From Bacillus sp. EAC (GTDB taxonomy: Bacteria > Bacillota > Bacilli > Bacillales > Bacillaceae_G), in NCBI RefSeq assembly GCF_002156875.1, contig NZ_NCSY01000004.1, positions 434,001-498,000 on the forward strand: a stretch of DNA of 64,000 bases, in the 5' to 3' direction. Of this stretch, positions 18,569 through 28,500 are shown piece after piece (the first letter of the stretch is position 1; each line of letters starts with the position of its first letter). The notes below the pieces were generated by a model. That model searched no databases. It was not told where the DNA came from and saw only the letters and a list, made by a program, of their open reading frames with translations. A program made the translations under genes and the position numbers.

Positions 18569-19804
18569 TTAAGTGTTGATTAATAACTGAGCCATTTCCA
18601 ATGCTTTATCACCTAAGTTTTTCTTAGAATAATAATTAAATAATTCCTTTTTAGAACGCTTAATCAAATAATTAAAACCAAATTTTTTATACATTGGTAT
18701 TGCTTTGTTTAATAAGTATTGATGATATTTTTTTTCTTCAGATTTTAACAAATAAATAAGAAGTTTAAATAAATGAATATATAGTAATTGATTAGTATTA
18801 ATTGAAAAAATTAATCCCTCTTCAGCATTTTGAATTAATTCATCAGCTGAAGTTAGTTCTCCAACAAATGAACTTCGTATGAAACCTTCTAAAGAAAGTA
18901 GGTAAAATGGAGATTCTTTTGCTTTTAATGACATAGATTCTTTAAAATACTTACTCGCAAGATGATAATTTTTTCTTTGGAAGTATACATAAGCTAAGTT
19001 ATGTAGTATTTTTGCTTTTCGAGCAGGTGCATTACATATATCACAACTTGTTATTAAGTTTTTAAGTCGGTTTATAATTTCGTCATAAACCTCGTCATCA
19101 TAAAATCCATCATCATTCACTTGAATGATCATTAGCATTTCTGCATCAATCACTCTAAGATAATTATTAATTTGTTTAAAGTAATGATTAGATTTTTCAG
19201 CGTAATAATAAGCCAGAACTGGAGAGTGAATTGTATGGTAAGCTACTGCAATGTGATAATAATATTCTGGATTATTATATATCTTATTTTGAATAACTTT
19301 TAAAATTTGAATTGCTTTGATGTAATCTTGCTTTTCTAAATAATAAATTCCAGAGACATGTTTTAATAGATTGCTTTCAAAAGGGGTTAATTTTTCTTCT
19401 AATCCTTGTATTTTATTTATGATCTTTAATGTATCAGAAAGATTATTTTTCATTAGTAAATATCTAGCTCGGAGTAGATCGTACATATGAATATATTCTG
19501 AGATTTGAATTAACTCTTCTTGCTCGAGTTCATTATTAATTTGATCCATTTCTTCAAACAATTGCATAATTATTGCATCATGCCATTGGAATAAGCGTTG
19601 TTTTAAATTTATTAGTTTTTCGATTTCCATCTCCATGCTAATTCCAAGTCGCTCGGATATTAAAGTAATGATTTCGGGTGCATATTTTGTTTGACCTAAT
19701 TCGATTTTACTAATATGAGTAATGGAACAAATACCTTTCCCTAATTGCTCTTGAGTTAGTCTGTATTTGTCACGATAGAACTTAATTATTTTTCCCTCAT
19801 ACAT
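18569..19804 (-). CDS. XRE/TPR regulator, RNPP-like (paralogue A)
   Basis: 411-aa predicted cytoplasmic regulator. The N-terminal helix-turn-helix spans residues ~5-60 (LTQEQLGKGICSITHISKIE) and is followed by an all-helical region with TPR-like helix pairs (e.g. HNLAYVYFQRKNYHLASKYF), the architecture of PlcR/Rgg-type peptide-sensing regulators. A Cys-X2-Cys in SCDICNAP (~275) is conserved in paralogue B (31615) and absent from the XRE/TPR gene at 744. AAGGGGA lies 8 bases before the ATG. It is divergent from the LysR gene at 20155 and convergent with subtilase 2. A TTCTAC motif sits in the shared upstream region, so autoregulation is plausible. Peptide sensing and target genes are inferred. 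Confidence 0.88.
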   Translation of the reverse strand: MYEGKIIKFYRDKYRLTQEQLGKGICSITHISKIELGQTKYAPEIITLISERLGISMEMEIEKLINLKQRLFQWHDAIIMQLFEEMDQINNELEQEELIQISEYIHMYDLLRARYLLMKNNLSDTLKIINKIQGLEEKLTPFESNLLKHVSGIYYLEKQDYIKAIQILKVIQNKIYNNPEYYYHIAVAYHTIHSPVLAYYYAEKSNHYFKQINNYLRVIDAEMLMIIQVNDDGFYDDEVYDEIINRLKNLITSCDICNAPARKAKILHNLAYVYFQRKNYHLASKYFKESMSLKAKESPFYLLSLEGFIRSSFVGELTSADELIQNAEEGLIFSINTNQLLYIHLFKLLIYLLKSEEKKYHQYLLNKAIPMYKKFGFNYLIKRSKKELFNYYSKKNLGDKALEMAQLLINT

Positions 19805-20154
19805 GGCTGATTCCCCTTTATAACCGTCTTCTTTCTCCTTTTTAACTTTAATAAAATAAAACCTCGCCTATTTGGTTAGCTATTTCTTAACTTTAAAGGC
19901 TTTATTGTTAAAACTTTAATCGTTAATAAAATTCTACATTTTCCAGCATACTAAGTACATTTAGTAAATTAGTGTCTTTAATGAAGTAATACTTCAGGAT
20001 AAGTTAATATTTAATTAATCAACAAAGAGTAATTAATGTATAATCAAAATAATGAAACGGGAACTGAAATACCGAACTTGATTAATATTTATTTAAAATA
20101 TCATGTGAAATAACAATAATTAATCAAATTGTTCTTTAATACTGAGGTGTAATT
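19805..20154. promoter_or_regulatory. Divergent promoter region, XRE/TPR A and LysR A
   Basis: 350 bases without a gene. Two elements are kept in the paralogous region 32836-33144 in the same order: AAAATTCTACATTTTC (19928-19943) and TAAGTACATTTAG (19952-19964), 8 bases apart in both copies. Conservation of these blocks amid drifted sequence suggests regulator-binding sites. Confidence 0.6.
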
Positions 20155-21054
20155 ATGAATTTTGAACAAATGGAGTATATAGTAAATGTTGCAAATGAGA
20201 TGTCGATTACAAAAGCAGCCGATAATTTATTTATTTCTCCTTCCGGTATGAGTCAATCTATTAGACAACTTGAGAAGGAGCTTGGCATAAAAATCTTCAA
20301 TCGTTCAAAAGCAGGAGTTACTCTTACTTTTGAGGGGAAAATAGTTATTTCTAAAGCAAGTAAATTACTAAGCACTATTAAAGAATTAAACAAAGAACTC
20401 TATGATTATAAAAGTGGTTATCAAAGCCATTTGAAAATATTAACAGCTCCAACTTTTTTTTATATTCTTGATGAAACATTGGTTCAATTTAATTCGAAAA
20501 ATGAAGATGTAACTTTCGAATTAGTAGAGGAAAATCCTACAGATATTCTTAAGAATATTAATAAAGAAAATTTTGACTTTGCTTTGATCCCTGCATCTGA
20601 AGAAGAGCTAAAAAAAGAAAAAAATATTCGATATGAACATATTTATAAGGGGCACATTTGTATCGCAGTTGGTAAAAAATCACCATTTTATTCATTTGAC
20701 TATGTATCTCCGAGTGATTTAGTAGATTCAAAATTAGTTGTTTATAATAAATCCGATTATAAACCAATAAAAAAAATTTCTATTCAGAATTTAAACAAAG
20801 CGTTAATAAAATCGAATAGAATTAATATACTTTTTGAGTTAGTAAAAGATAGTCAAGCAATCTGCTATATACATGATTTTACAGTGAAAGACAGTCCTAT
20901 GGTTATAAACGGAGACATAAAAATAATCCCTTTAAAGGAAGAAAATTATTTTTCAGTCGATTTTTGGCTTATTTATTTAGAAACAAGAGGATTAACAAAA
21001 GTAGCTGAGGAATTTTATAATGATTTTTTAAAAAATTTTAAAAATAGAACTTAA
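20155..21054 (+). CDS. LysR-family transcriptional regulator (paralogue A)
   Basis: 299-aa regulator of LysR length. Residues 1-60 form the winged helix-turn-helix (MSITKAADNLFISPSGMSQS, then IRQLEKELGIKIFNRSKAGV), followed by the linker helix and a periplasmic-binding-protein-like effector domain (~90-295). GAGGTG lies 5 bases before the ATG. It is divergently paired with the XRE/TPR regulator, as is its close paralogue at 33145. LysR proteins commonly control the divergent neighbour, but the effector and targets here are unknown. A strong terminator follows at 21152. Confidence 0.9.
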   Translation: MNFEQMEYIVNVANEMSITKAADNLFISPSGMSQSIRQLEKELGIKIFNRSKAGVTLTFEGKIVISKASKLLSTIKELNKELYDYKSGYQSHLKILTAPTFFYILDETLVQFNSKNEDVTFELVEENPTDILKNINKENFDFALIPASEEELKKEKNIRYEHIYKGHICIAVGKKSPFYSFDYVSPSDLVDSKLVVYNKSDYKPIKKISIQNLNKALIKSNRINILFELVKDSQAICYIHDFTVKDSPMVINGDIKIIPLKEENYFSVDFWLIYLETRGLTKVAEEFYNDFLKNFKNRT

Positions 21055-21151
21055 TAAAAGATATCGTATTACTTAACAAAAGGACACTGAATAGATATCA
21101 ATTTAGTCTCAATTGTAGATCCAAAAAATATTTCATTTTCATTAAACTACT

Positions 21152-21190
21152 AGTGCCTGTCTCTTATTTTTGAGACAGGCACTTATTTTT
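21152..21190 (+). terminator. Rho-independent terminator of LysR A
   Basis: Perfect 12-bp stem AGTGCCTGTCTC / GAGACAGGCACT with an 8-base loop, then TATTTTT. Confidence 0.9.
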
Positions 21191-21463
21191 GTGTTTTCTG
21201 TAGTTAATGTTTCGAGTTTTACTCACCACAAAAGATGATGAATAATAATTTGAACTTTATCAAATTATTATTTAAGAAATTTCAATATTGATAGCACCCT
21301 ACCTCACGAACATCCAATTTAATTGCACAAAAATTGCACAGACATACAAGAAACAATAGAAATAACAGACATGCTATGCATAAAATTACAGTGACCTCTT
21401 GATTTAATAGACTTAATTGACCTAAAATATTCAGTAATATTGAATAATACTCGTACACTGTAA

Positions 21464-21508
21464 TTGACAGGGTAGGGGTCGCTGGTTCAAGTCCAGTTGG
21501 GATCATAC
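21464..21508 (+). repeat. att-like direct repeat, copy 2 (exact tRNA-Val 3' half)
   Basis: 45 bases identical to 3519-3563, beginning TTGACAGGGTAGG and ending GGGATCATAC, but without the 5' half of a tRNA. It lies about 17.9 kb from the tRNA and next to a tyrosine-recombinase relic, so it reads as an attachment site left by integration. Confidence 0.85.
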
Positions 21509-21515
21509 GATTTAG

Positions 21516-21555
21516 AAGGCTCAAACCTAAGTGTATCAAGGGTTTGGGCTTTTTC
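21516..21555 (+). terminator. Terminator following att copy 2
   Basis: A stem of GCTCAAACC / GGTTTGGGC is followed by a run of T. The same terminator sequence follows att copy 3 (40071-40110), whereas the tRNA-Val terminator at 3572 differs in sequence. Confidence 0.7.
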
Positions 21556-21566
21556 TTTATTTTCTA

Positions 21567-21800
21567 TTACTTCATTTTTAGGAATGAAATATTAATAATT
21601 GCACAAGACTGCACAAAATACTTCACGAGTTTTTTAATTAAGTCTAAAGTTCTTATCGAATCGACCGGCTGTTGCTTCTGTATTTCTTCAATTGAGTGTG
21701 AGTAAATATCAATTGTTATTCCAGCTCTTACATGACCTAATCTCTCGCAAACTACTTTAGGATTTTCAACCATTTGCATAAGAATAGTAGCATGAGTTAC
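21567..21800 (-). pseudogene. Tyrosine recombinase (integrase) C-terminal relic
   Basis: The minus strand encodes THATILMQMVENPKVVCERL, then GHVRAGITIDIYSH, the C-terminal box of phage- and ICE-type tyrosine recombinases. It includes the GH motif and the nucleophilic Tyr in IDIYSH. Sequence before THA no longer matches: the expected RH of the RHTHA motif is missing, and no catalytic N-terminal part is present upstream. It points at att copy 2 some 60 bases away, the usual position of an integrase. It is the remains of the enzyme that made, or once mobilised, one of these islands. Confidence 0.75.
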
Positions 21801-22104
21801 TTTTTTAATAAGCTTCCCATAGGTATTTTGAGTTTAAGTTTACAATTTTAATATATAATGATAAATGTATTTTGTAATTTTGAACATAACCGATTCAAGA
21901 TAATATTCCATGTTAAACTAACAATTGTTAGCTGAGTATTATGAATTGCTTCGGTGACTCGTTGTTTCATTGCAAATAAAATTATTTTAGAAAATATATA
22001 CTGGGATCATATTATGATTCATGTAATGAATTGAGTTCCCTGAAATAATATAATAACAACTAGTTTTTTAGAAATTTGATAAAGGAAGAAACTAGAGTGT
22101 GAAA

Positions 22105-22140
22105 AACAGTCAATCCAAAGGTCGGATTGTCTGTTTTTTT
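22105..22140 (+). terminator. Orphan terminator upstream of subtilase 3
   Basis: AACAG-T-CAATCC pairs with GGATTG-T-CTGTT, followed by seven T. No gene is visible on the + strand for 300 bases before it, so it may belong to a lost gene or an unseen small RNA. Confidence 0.65.
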
Positions 22141-22397
22141 GTGTTTATTAAATTTAAACATGGATCTAAGATTAAAAAATCATAATATTTAGATGTGAGA
22201 AAATAACTTTATCTTAAAATTCTGACACTTTTTATCAAATCTTTTATATTACCCCAATCTCTAATGGATATTTGATTTTATTTCATTATTCAAACTTCCT
22301 CTTTTCAAGCGATAGATCTGGATTTGTAAAAATATATGCCAAATTTAAATGCTATATTTAACCAATTTTGTCGACAAAAGTCGAGTGAAAAAGTGCG

Positions 22398-22429
22398 ATA
22401 TTTCCCCAATACACGAAAAATGTAGACTC
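22398..22429 (+). promoter_or_regulatory. CCCC motif joined to a TTCTAC-type motif upstream of subtilase 3
   Basis: ATATTTCCCCAATACACG continues into GAAAAATGTAGACTC. The first part matches 4136-4152. The second, on the minus strand, reads GAGTCTACATTTTTC and shares TCTACATTTT with the regulator promoters. A further ATATTACCCCAATC copy is at 22246. Confidence 0.4.
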
Positions 22430-22446
22430 AAGTAATATTAAATTAA

Positions 22447-22482
22447 CGTTTAAATATTGTAAATATTTATAAAATTTAAACG
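22447..22482. promoter_or_regulatory. Inverted repeat in the subtilase 3 promoter
   Basis: CGTTTAAAT / ATTTAAACG, a perfect 9-bp inverted repeat separated by 18 AT-only bases apart from one G. A half site GTTTAAATA occurs at 11347 upstream of subtilase 2. Possible operator. Confidence 0.35.
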
Positions 22483-22500
22483 AAAATCTAAATATTGTTT

Positions 22501-22530
22501 GAGCAAATGATTAAATCTTTCATTATGCTC
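22501..22530 (+). promoter_or_regulatory. Leader stem-loop directly before the subtilase 3 ribosome binding site
   Basis: GAGCA/TGCTC with inner ATGA/TCAT, a few bases before AGGGGGG. It matches the arrangement at 11381-11416. Confidence 0.4.
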
Positions 22531-22546
22531 TTCTAGGGGGGAAATC

Positions 22547-25500
22547 ATGAAGGTCAGAAAAGAGTTTATGAGTCTAAGAATGAAACAAACAAGAAGAATT
22601 TTATCGATTTCTGCGATGAGTGCAATGCTTTTAAATGTTGCATTACCTTATAGTTCAACACTCGCACACGCTGAAGTGAAACAAAATCAGCAAGCTGCAT
22701 CTAGTGGAAAGTTTAATGCAGATGAAGTAAACCGAATTCTTGCGGGTCTTACCTCTGAGCAAAAAGAGAACATTAATAAATTAACGGGTGCGGATATCGC
22801 GAATAAAATCCGTGTGGGCCAAAAAGACTTAACGAAAAAATCGAACATTCAAGTCATTGTTCAATTTAAAACAGATCCAGCGAAGATCCAAATCATTAAA
22901 AATTCTCTTGAAAAAGGTATGGCAACAGCGAACACGCAAGCATTTGCGTCGGAATATACAGCAGCACAGCAAAAAGTGAAAGATGCTCACACCGCATTTC
23001 AAAGCTTTGTGAATAAGCAGGCGAAAACACAAATCGTCGGTGGGAAGCAAGTGGAAACGAAGATGAGTATCACAACACAATACACCGATGCCTTTAATGG
23101 GGTAGCGTTAACGCTTCCAGGAAATCAAGTGGCAAAATTAGCGGAAAACCCTGAGGTCGCTTCCGTTTGGCCAGTAGTGGAATATACGGTGTCTGAATCT
23201 GGAAACGCATCACAGACTTCAGAACCAGGTTCTGTTGGTAAGCCAACAGGTGGACTGTCATTAATGGGAGTCGATAAACTTCAAGCTGAGGGGTACACTG
23301 GTATTATTAAAAAAGGACCTCGCATGGGTCAAAAAGTAAAAGTCGGTGTATTAGATACGGGGATTGACTATAATCATCCAGATCTATACAAGGTGACACA
23401 TGATGCGAATGGGAATCTTTATGAAGGGCATGACTTTGCCAATCCTACGCTGGATGCGCAAGGAAATATCGTTTTAAATGATGACCATGACCCAATGGAA
23501 ACGATTTATCCGGATTGGGTGAAAGCGAAGGATAATTCAAATCCAAGTCCTGTCGATGTGCCGGCTCCAGCAGATTACAAACACTATATCACATCTCACG
23601 GAACGCATGTTTCGGGGACGATTGCAGCCAACACAACGAATAATAACGGCGTGTATTCAGCAAATGGAATGGCGCCAGATGTGGAGCTTCACGGCTATCG
23701 TGTATTAGGGCCAGGCGGTTCTGGTTTATCAGATTCCGTTTTAAAAGGGATTGACCAAGCCGTAATAGATCATATGGATGTCATCAATCTTTCTTTAGGG
23801 GCAAATCAAAACGACCCATTGTACCCGACAAGTATTGCGATCACAAACGCTACTTTAGCGGGTGTGACATGTTCGGTTTCAGCAGGTAACAGTGGTCCGG
23901 GTGTTGCAACAGTTGGTTCACCAGGAACGTCACCACTAGCGATTACGGTTGGGGCAAGTACGATACCAGAAGAAATACCTGTGATGACGATTAAAAACGG
24001 AAATTCGTCTTACCAATCTCGTTTATTCGGTAAAAGTTTTGTAGATGCCGATGATGCGCTAAAAGGACAAACATTACCAATCGTAGATGTTGGTTTAGGT
24101 AGTGCAACGGATTTCCAAGAAAAAGATGTAAAAGGGAAGATCGTACTTGTCCATCGTGGTGGAGAGTTTTTGCAAACGAAAATGGCAAATGCTCATAATG
24201 CAGGCGTAAAAGCGATGATCATTTGGGATAATCAAGACGATACGGAAACACAAGGATATATCCCAAACTTCTTAGGTGTAAGCCAAGATAATGTGTATTC
24301 GATTTCCTTGACGCAAGCACAAGGTTCTGCGCTATCGAACGCGATTAAAGCAGACCCAGACAATGCGACTGTTACATTTCCAACAACTCTTGATACATCA
24401 ATCAAGAAAGATGGCGATGAACTAGCAAGCTTCAGTTCAACAGGTCCTGTAAAAGATTGGACGATTAAACCAGATGTGATCGCACCTGGTGTAGATATCA
24501 TGTCAACGGCTCCTTATGATATATGGGAATCACAAGACAAGGCAACTCACAACTATGATTCTGCGTACCAATCCATGTCAGGTACATCGATGGCGGCACC
24601 TCATACAACAGGCGCAATCGCACTTGTCATTGCGGCTCATCCAGATTACACGCCAGCAGACGTGAAAACAGCTTTGATGAATACTGCAAAAGATGTGAAT
24701 ACAGATTCGAAAACGTATAGCATCTATCAAGTCGGTGCAGGTCGTATTGATCCTGTAAAAGCAATTAAAACGGATGTAAAAGTCCAAGTAGTAGACAAAG
24801 CAACGACACTTGATGGATCAAATGCGTTAACACAAATTGATCAAATCACGGGAAGCATCTTCTTTGGTTATAAAGGCCGTGGTGACGGTGCAACAAACGG
24901 AACGGATGATGTCGTTTCGTCGAAAGACTTCAACATTGTCAACCAAGGAAATAGCAGTAAAACCTTTAAGGTGAGTACACAGTTTCTTTCAACGAAATTT
25001 GCGCAATCGAATAAAGTAGGACCTGGAACTGGAAATGATGTGAAAGTTGATTTTTCAGTTGGTGGTTCGAAAGTAACATCGATTAATGTAGGTGGAAATA
25101 GTACAGAAAAAACAACGGCGACCATCACCGTTCCGTCGAACGCATTAGATGGTACCTATGAAGGGTATATCAATGTTGTCAATGCGGCGGATGCAAGCGA
25201 AACGTATCGCATTCCATTTACGATTACGGTAGCAGAAAAAGGTATTGATTCGTTTAAAGTTAATATAAAAGCTACACCAGTGGGTAATCTATCAGCCTAT
25301 TCGTTCTCGGTGAATAACGAAATGGAAAACATCTATGTTGTTTTAAAAGACAAAGATGGAAAGTATATAGGGGTTACGAACACGTTACGAAGCGGCAGCA
25401 ACTTTACCCCAGGTATTCACTACGGTCCGATCATCACCCTTTTTAATGGAGGATATCTTCCGTTTACGAAAGACTATGATGGAACGTATGACCAGTCCGG

Positions 25501-28500
25501 AATCTCAAGTAAATTAGCCGTTTTACCAGAAGGCGCTTACTCTCTTGAGATGATTGCGACGGACAAAATAGGAAAACGCTATACAGCAGAAGACACAGTC
25601 TATGTTGACGGTACACCGCCAACGATGAAGATGGACAATGATTCAAAGGGCGGTATTTATGAGATTGATACAGCAGGGTACCTACCAGGACAAGAAATTA
25701 AAGGGTTTTATGGTACTGTCTATGATTCGAACATTGATGTCATGAAAAATAATAGCGAAACGTCCGTTCCAAGTCCGAATGACGGGGTAACACCAGTCCC
25801 TGTTGACCAAGGATTGAACCATGTTTTCGGCTACCAAGATAGTTATAATCCAACTGTAATCTTTAATACAGATGAAAAAGGTCGCTTCCACTTTGGTGTC
25901 ACAGCTGAGGATGTAGCGAACAAAATGGGTAGTGAATTTATTATTAATCCAGTCGACTACTCGGGTGAAGAAGATTATGATACGAAAAAAGAGACTTATT
26001 ATTTCATCAAAAAGGGTACTCCATATTTAACGTTAACCTCATCGAATGGAGTAGATGCAGGCCCAGGGAATGATGATAAATTGGTTGTTGATAGCAATAA
26101 GCCGTTTAAAGCGACGATTGCAACAAAGTATGGAATCGGCATGAATGGTGCTACAATTACGCTGAATGATCAAGGCGTATATAAATTTAGCAATATCCGA
26201 CTAACGGATGAATATAAAAATTATCTCCTTCGTAAAGGGATGAGCCAAGATGCTGTTGATCATGCGCTAACGGTTGGTCAACCATATAAACATCCGGTTT
26301 ATCAAGTTGGTCAAAACACGGATGTAACCATATCTGGAAATGTTCCAGTTCTAGACCATGATATGAATATTATTGAAGCAGATGTTACTTTTTCGAGCCC
26401 GGACCCAATTGTGGGGCCATTTCCATTCATCTTCTTAAAAGCGAATTTAACGTTGTCAGGTGAGGATACGAAAGTAGCATGGTTCCCAACGAATACACCT
26501 AATGTACGTCAGTCCATCTCTGTACTTCGAGGTCGTGTGGCGGCGGAATCTTTCGCAAGAAACAACATAAACAATAACTATCCTCAGTTCACAGTGGATT
26601 CAGGAGCGAAGGTAACAGTTAGAAACGACGAAGGTAAATCGTTTACAACGGACAACCCTACGTCATTTAATAATACAATGGCCTATACGTTTATCAATCC
26701 TTATTATGCCGTGACGATGGATGTAAGTGATAAACCATATTCGGTTGAAGCAAGTGTTCCAGGACATTTCAAGGGTTACGCAAAAACACCTGTCATTGGT
26801 GAAAATAAATATGGATATAATTCAGGTACCATCAAGGATCTTCCAGGTCTTTTCCCAATTCTATTAGGTGGAGATGTGAATGGCGATAACGTCATTGATA
26901 TGAAAGATTTGACGGCTGAAGCGAATGCTTGGTCAACTTATAATGGACAGGCAAATCCGACCGCAAAAAAAGCATGGTTGAATGATCCAGTAAACCGAAA
27001 TAACGATATTTATTGGATTCCAACCACAAACCCATCCGGTTGGGGAATCGACTACAATGATTTCTATTTCATCTTCAAAAACTTTGGAGCAAAAAACCAA
27101 AGTGCCATCGATGCTGGATTAACAGTAGCAAATCCACAAGAGACGCTTACAGCGGACACGATGGTGAATGGTGTACAATTACACGCTGGAGATGGGTTAA
27201 AAGAAGTAAAAGCGGCCCTTAATTTTGCAGGTCCAGCGCAAAAAACATTTGAAACAACGATTCCGAAATTACAGGAATTACAAAATGGTTCAACGATTTC
27301 CTTGATTCCGCAAAGTACTGTATTCGTTGATGATCAGTTGTGGAGAAAAGCAATTACACAAGTCATGCTAGGTTCGACAGATGTAACAAGTAGCGTTACG
27401 ATCTCACCAGGTTATCAGTATGCTGATCAACTTGGAGCAGCGCAGACAATGCCTTCTAAAATTACGTTACCTGGTTCATTATTCACGGCAACTACGACTA
27501 CGAATTACACCGTGACGATTAAGGCGACTGGCTATCAAAATGTAACAAATACCTTTACCGTGTCAGCGGTACCAATTCCGACTCCTACGATTCCATTGGT
27601 AACCGACCCGGCAAAAGCGCATTTAGGTAAGGATTTAACGTTTACCTTCCCAGAGGATGCAAATTGGCGTCAAGGAATCAACAACATTAAAGTGAAAACG
27701 TTGAATTCCGCACTTGTGGATGTTCCGCAACAATATTACGATATCAGCGTACCTGGACAAATTACCTTTAAGGCTGATTTATTTAAAACAGATGCATCTC
27801 CTGTTGGTCCTACATCAGTGATCAAACCTGGTGGAACCAACTGGTTACCACAGCTATATAAGTTTGATATCAGTTCGATTGGGGCGGATAATACGATTTA
27901 CCCAACTAAATCCGTTGGTGTGGATTCAAATGGAAGTGCTGCACAAGCAGTTGGATATGGCATAACATTTGATACGCAAGGTGGTGCGCCAGTTAGCCCG
28001 ATAGCGATTGGATACAAACCAGCAAGCACCAAAATAAATGGTGATGTTTTAGCGAACCAGGCGATAATTGGTGGATTTAAAAACCCTGCTACAACTAGAC
28101 CTGGATATGTCTTAATTGGTTGGTTTACTGATCAAGCAGGTACGACTCAGTGGCAACCAGGAAATAATGTAAGCACAGACCAAACTGTCTATGCAAAATG
28201 GCAAATGAATGCAACTCAAAACTATTCTCTTGTTGACGCAGACAACTCAAATGGGCCGAAATTCGACGGAAGTTTATCAGTAAGCGGAAACGGTTGGGTA
28301 CTTGGAGAAGGCGATTTAAAAATCACCATCCCAGATTATGTAACCACTATTCCTTGGTTAACAGACAAGACTAACATTTCAAAAATTGAAGCCACTTACT
28401 ATAAGATGAACAATGATGGCTCAACAGACACAAACGCAACGACTTATACATTAGACTCAAGTACCTATAAATTGACGGCTGGGGCAAACAATACCGGTAT

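Larger units (their letters stand above)
21191..22546. other. Island junction: att copy 2, integrase relic, subtilase 3 leader
   Basis: No intact gene. From left to right: a ~175-bp block (21292-21463) related to 39875-40017; the 45-bp tRNA 3' repeat (21464-21508) with a terminator; an integrase relic (21567-~21800, minus); a perfect palindrome CTAACAATTGTTAG (21918-21931); an orphan terminator (22105-22140); and the promoter and leader of subtilase 3. Confidence 0.6.

Noticed and set aside
21282-21539. 85-codon minus-strand open frame containing TGLEPATPTL
   Set aside because: This is translation of the antisense of the tRNA-Val 3' copy; such tRNA-derived peptides are common false genes. 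No ribosome binding site.
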